Source: Bryobacteraceae bacterium
GTDB lineage: Bacteria; Acidobacteriota; Terriglobia; Bryobacterales; Bryobacteraceae
Direction: 5' to 3'
DNA length: 64,000 nt
Assembly (NCBI GenBank): GCA_026002855.1
Contig: BPGD01000001.1
Span: 1,825,972 to 1,889,971 of the forward strand
A program made the translations under genes and the position numbers. Positions 10,933-20,945 of the stretch are shown one piece after another; position 1 is the first letter of the stretch; every line of letters begins with the position of its first letter. Under the pieces are notes generated by a model. It was not told the DNA's origin, did not search any database, and was given only the letters and a program-made list of their open reading frames with translations.

Positions 10933-11969
10933 CGATCGCCCTCGATGCCACTTACAGCGAAGGCAGCTCGCTTTCGGGTATCGGCGTCTACTGCCGCGAG
11001 CTCCTCATCGGGCTGGCGCGCCGGCATCCGGAGGCGCGCTTCGAATGGCACTACCGGCCGCACCGCTTCCTGCGCGCACCCTGGAGGCCGCGGCCGGCCA
11101 ACGTCGGCCTCCGCCTGCTGCTCGAATCGGTCCGCCTGAGCCGCGCACGTCTGTTCCACGGGCTCAACCAGCGGCTGCCCGCGGCGCGCTATCCGCAGCG
11201 CGTGGCCACCTTCCACGATCTCTTCGTCTTTACTGCTGATTACTCGACGCCCGAATTCCGCGAGCGATTCCAGGCGCTGGCGCGCCAGGCCGCCGAGCGC
11301 GCCGACCTGATCCTTTGCGTGAGCCGCTTCACCGCAGGTCAGGTGGAAGACCTGCTGGGAGTTCCTGCCTCGCGAATTCGCGTCGTGCCGCACGGCGTGC
11401 ACATGCCCGCCGTCCTGCCCCCAGTGCAGCGCGAGCCGCTTGTGTTGCATGTCGGCGCCATCCAGACGCGGAAAAACCTGGTGCGGCTGGTGAGCGCGTT
11501 CGAAAGGGTGGCGCCGCCGCCGTGGCGGCTGGTGCTGGCCGGCGGCCGGGGTTACGGCGCCCGGGAAGTGCTCGACCGGATCCGGTCGAGCCCCGCGGCG
11601 GCACGGATCGAAGTCACGGGCTGGCTTCCTGATGAGGAGATCGAGCGGCTCTACTGGCGCGCCAGCATTCTTGCCTTCCCATCGCTCGATGAGGGCTTCG
11701 GCATTCCCGCGCTCGAAGCGATGGCGCACGGCGTGCCGGTGCTGAGCTCGCTCCGCGCGGCGCTGCCGGAGGTGTGTGGCGATGCCGCCGTGCTGGTGGA
11801 CCCGCTCCGCGAAGATGAGATTGCCGAGGCGCTGGCGGTGATGATTCAGGATGAGAGCCTGCGCGGGAAGCTGGCGGTGGCAGGAAGGGCGCGGGCGGCA
11901 GAGTTTCCGTGGAGCCGCACCGTGGAAGAGACCTGGAGCGCGTATCGGGAGCTGGGCGCGGTGGCGTGA
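10929..11969 (+). CDS. Glycosyltransferase family 4 (GT-B fold)
   Basis: A 346-residue cytoplasmic glycosyltransferase. The N-terminal half begins TIALDATYSEGSSLSGIGVYCRELL (acceptor-side Rossmann domain). The C-terminal donor domain has VLHVGAIQTRKNLVRL (about residues 172-187), VTGWLPDEEIERLYWRA, and the GT4 signature DEGFGIPALEAMAHGVPVLSS (about 251-271) with the E-x7-E nucleotide-sugar binding pair. The start is TTG at 10929, overlapping the upstream stop by four bases (TTGA), so translation is coupled to the sigma-54 activator. An envelope or exopolysaccharide product is likely but not identifiable. Confidence 0.88.
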   Translation: MTIALDATYSEGSSLSGIGVYCRELLIGLARRHPEARFEWHYRPHRFLRAPWRPRPANVGLRLLLESVRLSRARLFHGLNQRLPAARYPQRVATFHDLFVFTADYSTPEFRERFQALARQAAERADLILCVSRFTAGQVEDLLGVPASRIRVVPHGVHMPAVLPPVQREPLVLHVGAIQTRKNLVRLVSAFERVAPPPWRLVLAGGRGYGAREVLDRIRSSPAAARIEVTGWLPDEEIERLYWRASILAFPSLDEGFGIPALEAMAHGVPVLSSLRAALPEVCGDAAVLVDPLREDEIAEALAVMIQDESLRGKLAVAGRARAAEFPWSRTVEETWSAYRELGAVA

Positions 11970-12001
11970 AACGGGTGCGCAGCCGCCTGGATGCGCAACG
12001 A

Positions 12002-12346
12002 TCAGTCTTCGTCGTCGATCGCGATTTTCAGCGCCCGGAGGAATTTCTGGTCCTGCGCCGTCCAGCGGATCTTGGCCGGCCGGCGCTGGCGGGAACGCTT
12101 CCGGTTCTCCTCCAGCTCCTCTTCGAAGTCCGTTTCCAGCCGGGTTTCGACGACGGTCTCCGTATCCTGCGGCTCGCCCGACTCATCGCGCTTGTTGAAG
12201 CCGATGGTCGCCTCGAGGACCAGGAACACGTCGTAGCCCGCCCGCTTGATTTCCCCGATGGCTTCAGCAATGCGGTCGGAGTCCGAAAGCGACTCGTTGA
12301 TCGCGTTGCCGAGTTCCTGCATCAATTCTTTGAGTCGGTCGTCCAA
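12002..12346 (-). CDS. Conserved hypothetical acidic/charged protein (114 aa)
   Basis: A 114-residue soluble protein starting with TTG at 12346 (MDDRLKELMQELGNAINESL). Residues 1-35 are amphipathic helix, followed by YDVFLVLEATIGFNKR, then a very charged stretch (ETDFEEELEENRKRSRQRRP) and a C-terminal WTAQDQKFLRALKIAIDDED. No known domain. An AGG about nine bases before the TTG is the only ribosome-binding hint. It is divergent from the small membrane protein at 12505. Confidence 0.68.
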   Translation of the reverse strand: MDDRLKELMQELGNAINESLSDSDRIAEAIGEIKRAGYDVFLVLEATIGFNKRDESGEPQDTETVVETRLETDFEEELEENRKRSRQRRPAKIRWTAQDQKFLRALKIAIDDED

Positions 12347-12395
12347 GGTGAACCTGGATCCTTTCCCTCTTTCAGGATATCACCGCCTGGCGGCT

Positions 12396-12414
12396 GACAC
12401 CGCCGGGCGGTGTC
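12396..12414. promoter_or_regulatory. Perfect 8-bp palindrome in a divergent intergenic region
   Basis: GACACCGC (12396-12403) and GCGGTGTC (12407-12414) form a perfect inverted repeat around a 3-base centre, between the divergent starts at 12346 and 12505. It could be an operator or an RNA hairpin. A partly overlapping GGCGG/CCGCC arrangement lies just upstream. Confidence 0.35.
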
Positions 12415-12504
12415 TCACTCTCTGCTTTTCGTATCGGCAGGCTCGCCGGTCTTGCTGACTTTTGTGGCACGGCCTGGCCGGTCTGCTAGCATGTCGGACA
12501 GATC

Positions 12505-12777
12505 ATGAAGGCGTTGTTCAGCCTTGCGAAAAAGTTCCTGGCGGCGGTGCTGCCGGGAGTCATCCGCCCGCTGCACGCGCTGTGGAACGAAGTGCTCGGC
12601 TTTCTGTTCCTGGCGCTGGCGGTGGTAATGGTACGGCCGGTCTGGCGGGGATGGAAGGAAATCGGCCAGGGGCCGGAACATTTTCTCCGATTCCTGCTCA
12701 GCGCCTTCATGCTGGCGGTGCTGCTCGGTTTTGCCGTGCACGCCTTCTGGAAGGCGCGCCGCATCCAGCGCGGCTAG
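12505..12777 (+). CDS. Small hypothetical membrane protein (90 aa)
   Basis: A 90-residue protein with two predicted membrane helices (about residues 28-45, EVLGFLFLALAVVMV, and about 60-80, FLLSAFMLAVLLGFAVHAF). It has a basic N-terminus (MKALFSLAKKFL) and a basic C-terminal tail (WKARRIQRG). No family recognised. It lies convergent to the TPR gene. Confidence 0.65.
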   Translation: MKALFSLAKKFLAAVLPGVIRPLHALWNEVLGFLFLALAVVMVRPVWRGWKEIGQGPEHFLRFLLSAFMLAVLLGFAVHAFWKARRIQRG

Positions 12778-12805
12778 CCACGCGGCGAGGTCCGCCTGCG
12801 CGCGG

Positions 12806-14080
12806 CTACTCTTGCGGTTCAGGGGTCCGCTGCGCCGACGGCTTGGCGGCGACGAGACGCTCGAGTTCGCCGATCTGCTTCTTCACCGTTTCCGCGTCCG
12901 GCGCGTTCGGGGCAAAGCTGAGGTAGCCCTTCATGTGGTCCAGCGCGCCCGCGTAGTCGCCCTTGTCGGCGAGGATGTAGCCCATCAGGCTCAGCAGCCG
13001 CGGGTTCTTGTGGTCGGGATCGAGCCGCAGGGCTTCGCGCGCGCTCTTTTCAGCCACGTCGCGGCGGCCGAGGTTGTAGTTGGCGGCGCTGTGCACGAAC
13101 CAGACCTGCGGATAGCCGACGGGATTGAGCCTGAGCACCGTCTCGCTGCGGGCGGCGATCTGCTCCCAGTCGCGCGAATCGATGGCGAGTTGCAGCAGGC
13201 TTAGATGCGGGCCGATGAACTTGGGATCGGCCTCAATCGATTTCTCATAGGCGGCGCGGGCCTCTTCCTTCTTTTTCTGCGCGACCAGCGCGTTGCCGAG
13301 CTCGAACCAGGCGGCGGCGAACTTCGGATAAACCTCGACGGCCTTGCGCAGATGAACCTCCGCCTCGGCAGCCTTCTGCTTCTTCTTGAGCGAGAGTGCC
13401 TTCTCGTATGCCTTTTTCGCTTCCTTGGGAGCGTTGGCGGTGGTGAGGCTGAAGGTGAAGCCTTCGACGTTGGCCATCCGGCGCAGCACGATGACGCCAA
13501 TCTCCGGGTTGTCCAGCACGCGGCGGCCGGCAAGCTGAACGACGTCGCTGCGGAAGCCGGGCAGCTCGGCGCGGAACTCACATCCCACCAGGTCGCGCTC
13601 GGAAATGCCGCGCGTCGGGCTGGGATTCAGGATGTTGCGCATGTCGGTGCTGTCCATGCTCGCGTCGGCAAACACCTGCTGGTTCTGTCCCAGCGCGATG
13701 CTGAAACGGCCCTTGGAGTCCGTGTAGCCCTGCGGCCGCGGGCGGCCGTTGCAGACGAGCATCAGCACCACGGGTTCGGGCGGCGCCGTGCCATCTTCCA
13801 TCATCACGCGCCCGGAGAGATAGATCGGGCGCTGGAAGTCCTGGAAGGTAGGCTGTTGCTGCTGCCCCGGCAAGGGAAGCGTCGGCGTAGTCGGCTTCGT
13901 CGGCGACGGTGTCGGGGTGGGAGTCGGGGTGGGCGTGGGGGTCGGCGTTGGCGCCGGAGCGGCGCCGCCACCGCCCGTGCCGCCGGTCCCTCCGCCCTGC
14001 TGCTGCCCGGCCGCCCAGATGCCGGGCCAAACGGCGAGCGCTGCCGCCAGCGCCGCCCGGGAAACGATGCCAGCCTTCAT
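12806..14080 (-). CDS. Exported TPR protein with Pro-Thr repeat linker and carboxypeptidase-like module
   Basis: A 424-residue protein. The signal peptide MKAGIVSRAALAAALAVWPGIWAAG is followed by a Gly-rich segment and a run of alternating Pro-Thr (about residues 41-58), a low-complexity linker. A beta-rich CarboxypepD_reg-like domain (YLSGRVMMEDGTAPPEPVVLML...YTDSKGRFSIAL, about 86-133) follows. The C-terminal half has at least four TPR repeats (EVHLRKAVEVYPKFAAAWFELGNAL, EARAAYEKSIEADPKFIGPHLSL, and others, about 225-395). Likely periplasmic or surface scaffold; partners unknown. Confidence 0.8.
   Translation of the reverse strand: MKAGIVSRAALAAALAVWPGIWAAGQQQGGGTGGTGGGGAAPAPTPTPTPTPTPTPTPSPTKPTTPTLPLPGQQQQPTFQDFQRPIYLSGRVMMEDGTAPPEPVVLMLVCNGRPRPQGYTDSKGRFSIALGQNQQVFADASMDSTDMRNILNPSPTRGISERDLVGCEFRAELPGFRSDVVQLAGRRVLDNPEIGVIVLRRMANVEGFTFSLTTANAPKEAKKAYEKALSLKKKQKAAEAEVHLRKAVEVYPKFAAAWFELGNALVAQKKKEEARAAYEKSIEADPKFIGPHLSLLQLAIDSRDWEQIAARSETVLRLNPVGYPQVWFVHSAANYNLGRRDVAEKSAREALRLDPDHKNPRLLSLMGYILADKGDYAGALDHMKGYLSFAPNAPDAETVKKQIGELERLVAAKPSAQRTPEPQE
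13885..13955. repeat. Hexamer-like tandem repeat encoding the Pro-Thr linker; G-rich on the + strand
   Basis: The stretch is made of imperfect repeats of a GTCGGGGTGG-like unit on the + strand (template for the minus-strand gene) encoding Thr-Pro dipeptides. It holds more than four G runs of three to five bases within about 50 bases, so it could vary in copy number or fold as a G-quadruplex. Confidence 0.6.
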
Positions 14081-14236
14081 GGGAAACCTGCCTTTCTGCG
14101 GGAACGGTCCTGACCGCTGTTGCCCGTATTATGGCACAGGACGTCCGCGGGAGCATCCCTGAAAAGCGGCGGCCCTGCGGCGGACGATTGCGCCGGAGCA
14201 AAACTCCAATATGATTGAGGAAGGCATAGACCCGTT

Positions 14237-14866
14237 ATGAAACGCATCCGAATCTCTTGTTTCCTCCCATCGCTGCTCCTGCTGCTGGCCGGCTGCTCCC
14301 AGGCGCCGCCGCCGAAGAAAGAGCCGCCCAAGCCGCCCGAGCCGGTCACGGGCCAATCGGCCATCTTCCAGACCTACCAGGTGGCCCGGACGTGGGCTGG
14401 CGATGCGAAGCTCCTCAGGCTGGAAAGCGGCAACATCCCGGAGGCGCCTTCAGGCGCTGGCAAGTACGGCTTCTGGCGGGCGACCTACGTGAGCGAGTCC
14501 AAACGGCAACGCCGCGAGTTCACCTGGGCGGCGGCCGACAGCGAGGGGGGCATCATCAAGGGCGTGCGGCCCGGCATGGAGTCGGGTTATTTCCCCAACC
14601 CGCGCCAGTTCGCCATAGCCATCCAGGACGTCAAGATCGACACGCCGCAGGCGCTGGAGGCGGCCATGGCGGAAGTCAACAAGGACGCCGCCATGAAGAA
14701 GGTCCTGGCCGACAACAGGGACCTGCCCATCCACTTCCTGCTGGAATGGAACGCGCCGGACGTCAAGCCTGCCTGGCGGGTGATCTTCGGGCCGTCGATA
14801 TCCCAGAGCAAATTTTCCGTCTTTATCGACGCCTACACCGGGAAGTTCGTGAAGAAACTCCGCTGA
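14237..14866 (+). CDS. Lipoprotein of unknown function, PepSY-like C-terminus
   Basis: A 209-residue protein with a lipoprotein signal (LLLLLAGCSQ, lipobox Cys about residue 19), a Pro/Lys-rich linker (APPPKKEPPKPPEP), then a mixed alpha/beta domain. The C-terminal segment PAWRVIFGPSISQSKFSVFIDAYTGKFVKK resembles the end of PepSY-type domains, where a strand pair ends in a D-x-x-T-G turn; this is a weak similarity judged by eye. It is convergent with hspR, nine bases apart. Confidence 0.7.
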   Translation: MKRIRISCFLPSLLLLLAGCSQAPPPKKEPPKPPEPVTGQSAIFQTYQVARTWAGDAKLLRLESGNIPEAPSGAGKYGFWRATYVSESKRQRREFTWAAADSEGGIIKGVRPGMESGYFPNPRQFAIAIQDVKIDTPQALEAAMAEVNKDAAMKKVLADNRDLPIHFLLEWNAPDVKPAWRVIFGPSISQSKFSVFIDAYTGKFVKKLR

Positions 14867-14875
14867 GCGGACAGC

Positions 14876-15310
<435 letters not shown>

Positions 15311-15316
15311 GGCGGA

Positions 15317-16450
15317 TTACACCTTCGTCCACAAGTCTTTCCGCGGATCAGCCGTATCAACGGTGGAGAGCTGCCGCAGCAGTTCACGGACGCGCTCGTC
15401 GCGCACGTCCGGCGTCTGCACCTCGATCTCGACAATCTGGTCGCCGCGGGTGTTCCTGCGCGAATTGAACACGCCTTTCTCCCGCAGCCGGAACTTCTGC
15501 CCGTTCTGCGTGCCCTGGGGGATCTTCAGCAGAGCGCGGCCGTCCACCGTGGGCACCTCGATGCGGGCGCCCAGGCCGGCCTCCCAGACGGTGACCGGAA
15601 CCTTAATGTAGATATCATCGCCCTCGCGGCGGAACAGCGGGTGGTCCTCCACGCGAACCGTGATGTACAGGTCGCCCGGTAGCGCTCCCATCGTGCCGGC
15701 ATTGCCCTTGCCGGCAACCCGCAGACGGGAGCCGGTGGAGGCGCCCGGCGGGATCCGGACATCGACCGTTTCATTGACGGGCACGCGGCCGTCGCCGCCG
15801 CAGGCCGGGCACGGCCGGGCCGCGCGGCCCGTGCCGCCGCAACGCGGGCAGGTGAGCGAGAACCGCATCGCGCCCACCATCTGCGTGACGTTGCCGGTGC
15901 CGTTGCACTGAGTGCACACGGTCGCCGCTCCGCCGGACTCGCCCGTTCCACGGCAGGCCTGGCAGGTGTCGAGCCGTGAAATGTTCAGCCGCACCTGCGT
16001 TCCCTTGATCGCCTGCCAGAAGTCGATGTTCAGCGAATATTCGAGGTCCGTGCCCTTTTCCGGCGCGCGCCGCCTTGCCTCACGCCGGCTGCCAAAGAAC
16101 TGGCTGAACAGATCGCTGAAGCTGGAGCCGAAGCCGCCCTGGCTGCCGAAGGATTCGAAATCGAAGCCGCCAAAGCCGAAGCCCTGCGGCCCCGCGCCCG
16201 GCTGGCCGGCGCCCGGGAAACCGGACTCTGAATAGAAGCCATAGGTGTCGTACATCTGGCGCTTCTTGGGATCGGACAGGACATCATAGGCCTCCTGCAC
16301 GATCTTGAAGCGCTCCTCGGCGGCCTTGTCGCCCGGGTTCAGGTCCGGGTGATACTTGCGCGCCAGGCGGCGGTAGGCCTTGCGGATCTCATCCGCGGAG
16401 GCGTCCCGCTTCACGCCCAGGATTTCGTAATAGTCCTTGCTTGTCGTCAT
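15317..16450 (-). CDS. dnaJ: Chaperone protein DnaJ
   Basis: A 377-residue type-I Hsp40. The J domain has HPD in [16 protein letters not shown] (about residues 1-70). A Gly/Phe-rich region follows ([18 protein letters not shown]). Four zinc-finger repeats ([32 protein letters not shown], about residues 158-225) and the C-terminal substrate-binding domain complete the protein. It delivers clients to DnaK and stimulates its ATPase. It sits between dnaK and hspR; no grpE is present in this operon. Confidence 0.95.
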   Translation of the reverse strand: MTTSKDYYEILGVKRDASADEIRKAYRRLARKYHPDLNPGDKAAEERFKIVQEAYDVLSDPKKRQMYDTYGFYSESGFPGAGQPGAGPQGFGFGGFDFESFGSQGGFGSSFSDLFSQFFGSRREARRRAPEKGTDLEYSLNIDFWQAIKGTQVRLNISRLDTCQACRGTGESGGAATVCTQCNGTGNVTQMVGAMRFSLTCPRCGGTGRAARPCPACGGDGRVPVNETVDVRIPPGASTGSRLRVAGKGNAGTMGALPGDLYITVRVEDHPLFRREGDDIYIKVPVTVWEAGLGARIEVPTVDGRALLKIPQGTQNGQKFRLREKGVFNSRRNTRGDQIVEIEVQTPDVRDERVRELLRQLSTVDTADPRKDLWTKV

Positions 16451-16464
16451 GCGCCGGCCCGCCC

Positions 16465-16492
16465 CGCCCCGGGGCTGTCCGGCCCCGGGGCG
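16465..16492 (-). terminator. Perfect 11-bp hairpin between dnaK and dnaJ (attenuator/processing site)
   Basis: CGCCCCGGGGC (16465-16475) pairs exactly with GCCCCGGGGCG (16482-16492) around a 6-base loop. It lies in the 57-base gap downstream of the dnaK stop with no T run, so it more likely stabilises or processes the dnaK message, or causes partial termination, than ends the operon. Confidence 0.55.
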
Positions 16493-16507
16493 CCTCTGAG
16501 GTTGTGG

Positions 16508-18421
<1,914 letters not shown>

Positions 18422-18489
18422 GACTGTTCCCTTTGTCTCGTTGGAGATTTCTCTAGCTGGCGCCTGGCTGTCCCCGTGCGCCTGTTTGT

Positions 18490-18518
18490 ATTATCAAACT
18501 TTAGTGTATCGTTGTCAA
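18490..18518 (-). promoter_or_regulatory. Sigma-70 promoter of dnaK
   Basis: On the minus strand TTGACA (18513-18518) is followed by exactly 17 bases and GATAAT (18490-18495). The -35 is perfect and the -10 differs at one position. The predicted start is near 18483, giving a leader of about 60 bases. Confidence 0.8.
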
Positions 18519-18519
18519 G
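18499..18519. promoter_or_regulatory. HAIR operator (HspR-associated inverted repeat) on the dnaK promoter
   Basis: On the minus strand CTTGACA-N7-ACTAAAG matches the HAIR consensus CTTGAGT-N7-ACTCAAG at 11 of 14 arm positions. It overlaps the -35 hexamer, where a bound repressor would block polymerase. The presence of hspR in the same operon supports the call. Confidence 0.75.
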
Positions 18520-18591
18520 TTCTCCAGCCAAAAATTCTCCCACCCTCCCCTTGTACTTAACTCCCTTCTGTGACATCAATAGCTTACACGC

Positions 18592-19413
18592 ATGGATTGG
18601 AAGACCCTGCTGCTGATCCCCATCCTGTGGGCGCTGCTCGCCTGGGTGGCCCACCGTTCCGTCTTCTTTCCCATGAAATACCCTGCGGGGGACTGGGCGG
18701 CGGCAGCCGCCCTGGGCGTAGAGGAGATCTGGCTGAAGAGCGGCACCGTGCGGATTCACGCGTGGTGGAAACCGGTCCCGGAAGCCCGGGCGGCGGTCCT
18801 GTTCCTGCACGGCAACGCAGGGAACGTCACCCATCGGGGGCGTCATATCCTGGCCTGGCAACGGGCTGGCGCTGCCGTGCTGGTTCCGGACTGGCGCGGG
18901 TATGGCAAGAGCGAGGGAAGTCCGACTGAGTCAGGAATTTACGAAGACGCCCTGGCGGGCTATGAGTTTTTGCGCAGCCGCGGGTTCCCGCCCGAACGGA
19001 TCCTCGTCCACGGCGAATCGCTCGGTACGGTGGCTGCGGCGGACGTGGCCGCCCGCCGCCCGGTGGCGGGTCTGCTTCTGGAGGCTCCGTTCCCTTCCGC
19101 CCGTGCGGTGGCGCAGACCGTCCTGCCACTTCTGGGGCCCGCGCTCATCTGGGGCTATGACCTGAAGAGCCGCATCCGCCGGGTTCGCGTGCCGGTGCTG
19201 GTGATTCACGGCGACCGGGACGAAGTGATCCCCTACCGTTTGGGCCGGGCCGTCTTCGAGGCCGCCCCCGAGCCCAAAGAGTTCTGGACGGTGCCCGGCG
19301 CCGGCCACAATGACATCCCGGAAACCGCGGGCCCTGCATATCCAGCCCGCCTGCATCAGTTTCTCACGAGATCGTGCGCTGCGAATCCGGCCCCACGGGC
19401 CACTACGGATTAA
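18592..19413 (+). CDS. Alpha/beta hydrolase (BEM46/ABHD13-like serine hydrolase)
   Basis: A 273-residue protein with an N-terminal membrane anchor (LLLIPILWALLAWVAH, about residues 4-20). The hydrolase core has the oxyanion segment LFLHGNAGN (about 66-74), the nucleophile elbow VHGESLGTVAA (Ser about 143), VIHGDRDEVIPY (Asp about 208) and GAGHND (His about 237), giving a complete triad. This arrangement matches the BEM46-like family. It is divergent from dnaK, so the promoters share 170 bases. Substrate unknown. Confidence 0.88.
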   Translation: MDWKTLLLIPILWALLAWVAHRSVFFPMKYPAGDWAAAAALGVEEIWLKSGTVRIHAWWKPVPEARAAVLFLHGNAGNVTHRGRHILAWQRAGAAVLVPDWRGYGKSEGSPTESGIYEDALAGYEFLRSRGFPPERILVHGESLGTVAAADVAARRPVAGLLLEAPFPSARAVAQTVLPLLGPALIWGYDLKSRIRRVRVPVLVIHGDRDEVIPYRLGRAVFEAAPEPKEFWTVPGAGHNDIPETAGPAYPARLHQFLTRSCAANPAPRATTD

Positions 19414-19448
19414 CGCGCCGCGCAGACCGAGCGCGCCTTTTTGGCGCT

Positions 19449-19934
19449 TCAGTTCTCCGGCTTGCGGAAGATCGCGATCGCCTCGATCTCCACGAGCAGC
19501 TCCGGGCGGCAGAGAATGGCCTGGATGCCGGTGGAAGCCGGCAGCGGATCGAGGCCCTGCTCCTGATAGAAGCGCGTCCGCTCCTCGTTAAACGCCTCGT
19601 AGTCGCGCTCGATGTCGCGCAGGTAGCAGGTGGTGCGGACGACGTCCTTCCAGGTGGCGCCTTCGCTCGCCAGCAGTCCGGTGATGTTGTGGAAGGTGCG
19701 CCGCACCTGGGCGCGAAAGTCGCCGATGTGCACGGACCGGCCGTGTTCGTCAATGGAGGCCGTGCCGCTGATCAACAGCACGACGATGTTGCCAAACTCC
19801 AGCCGGATGCCGCGCGAGAACGAGCTGGGCTTCGCATAGCAGTAGGCCTCATTGAGGACCTGCGGGTTGGAAATGGCTTTCTTCTCAATGGAGACAGCCT
19901 TCGCGGCCTCGGCCAGAGCTTCTTCGAGCCTCAT
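19449..19934 (-). CDS. RidA (YjgF/YER057c/UK114) family protein, divergent
   Basis: A 161-residue member of the Rid superfamily, longer than the usual 125-130. Recognisable parts are VVLLISGTASIDEHG, DFRAQVRRTFHNITGLLASEGATWKDVVRTTCYLRDIE and VEIEAIAIFRKPE. Where archetypal RidA has the catalytic Arg in a P-A-R-S sequence, this protein reads PASTGIQA, so the enamine/imine deaminase activity is doubtful. ATG 19934 has AGGAGG ten bases before it and overlaps the upstream stop (ATGA). It is the last gene of the seven-gene cluster. Confidence 0.85.
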   Translation of the reverse strand: MRLEEALAEAAKAVSIEKKAISNPQVLNEAYCYAKPSSFSRGIRLEFGNIVVLLISGTASIDEHGRSVHIGDFRAQVRRTFHNITGLLASEGATWKDVVRTTCYLRDIERDYEAFNEERTRFYQEQGLDPLPASTGIQAILCRPELLVEIEAIAIFRKPEN

Positions 19935-20944
19935 GATGGAGAAACCTCCTGCAAAAGGACGGATGAAATGGGACGCCTGCCGTTGGGAGCGAAGCGGCTG
20001 GCGAGCCGTTCCCGCACGGCGGGCCGGTTCGGCCCGGCTGCCTGTATGCACTCTAGCAACAGGGCCGTGGATTCATAGGCGAGCTGGAAAAACACATCGC
20101 CTGGACACTGAAAGCGGGCTTCCGCCTGGCGGAGCAGCCCTATATCAGGCACAGCCAGGGCCGGCGCCAACACCGGCCGGCGCAGCCTGCCGCGGCAGGC
20201 GCGCGACCAAGCGGACGGCCCGCAATAAACTTCAGCCGACTCGGGGATCAGGGACACGACGTCGCATAGCGTCGCTGGTGGCGCCAGCACTACGACCGGC
20301 GAGTGCGACGGCTCGGGCGGGCGGTTGGGCGGCTGGAAGTCATGCCGCTCCGCCGGCTGGGCCATCCGGCTGAGGACGCGCGCCAGCTGGCGCGAGCCGT
20401 GATCGGTGGCTGCCAGCAGCGTGTACGGCCGGCGTCTGAGCCCCTCCGCGAGGGCCCGCGCCAGCAACGAGTCCCCTGGCGCCCAGGAGAAAATCCACGG
20501 GACGAAGGCGGCGTTGGCCGTTTCGTCCGTAGAGACCGGGTCGACGATGGGGAACAGCATCTTGGCGGCCACCTGTTCGGCGAGGTGCGTGGTGGCGCTG
20601 TCGATGCCGCCCACCAGCGCCACAATGCGGTCCTCCAGGGCAAGCCGGGCCACCGCCGATGCGCCGGCCCGCCAGGGATCGTCCGACCATCGGCAAAACA
20701 GCCGGTAGGGCTTGTCTCCCTTGCCGAGCCGTGCATTGGCGTGTTCTACGGCCAGAGCCACGCCCATATACACGGTTCCGCCCGCAGCATGGCCCGGGTC
20801 GTCCGGACCAAACAGACCCACCGGGAGGTAGGGCAGGTCTTCGGCCCCTTTCGGCGGCAACGGTGCCGGCTCGGCAGGCACGCCGCGCCGGTCGAGATAG
20901 GGCACGGCCGCCTGCACCGCCAGGAAATGCCGCCGCGTGATCAT
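19931..20944 (-). CDS. Orphan ABC-type ligand-binding protein, second of two (type I periplasmic-binding fold)
   Basis: A 337-residue protein. It begins MITRRHFLAVQAAVPYLDRRG, a twin-arginine-like signal. The body fits the leucine/amide-binding-protein fold: LPVGLFGPDD, TVYMGVALAVEHANARLGKGDKPYRL, IVALVGGIDSATTHLAEQVAAKMLFPIVDPVSTDETAN (about residues 103-140) and PDIGLLRQAEARFQCPGDVFFQLAYESTALLLECI. No permease or ATPase is nearby. It is shorter and more divergent than its neighbour. One base separates it from the upstream binding-protein gene, and its stop overlaps ridA. Confidence 0.8.
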   Translation of the reverse strand: MITRRHFLAVQAAVPYLDRRGVPAEPAPLPPKGAEDLPYLPVGLFGPDDPGHAAGGTVYMGVALAVEHANARLGKGDKPYRLFCRWSDDPWRAGASAVARLALEDRIVALVGGIDSATTHLAEQVAAKMLFPIVDPVSTDETANAAFVPWIFSWAPGDSLLARALAEGLRRRPYTLLAATDHGSRQLARVLSRMAQPAERHDFQPPNRPPEPSHSPVVVLAPPATLCDVVSLIPESAEVYCGPSAWSRACRGRLRRPVLAPALAVPDIGLLRQAEARFQCPGDVFFQLAYESTALLLECIQAAGPNRPAVRERLASRFAPNGRRPISSVLLQEVSPS

Positions 20945-20945
20945 T

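Noticed and set aside
19431-19445. GCGCC-TTTTT-GGCGC as a bidirectional terminator between the hydrolase and ridA
   Set aside because: Stem is only five base pairs and the T run is in the loop, so it is too weak to call.
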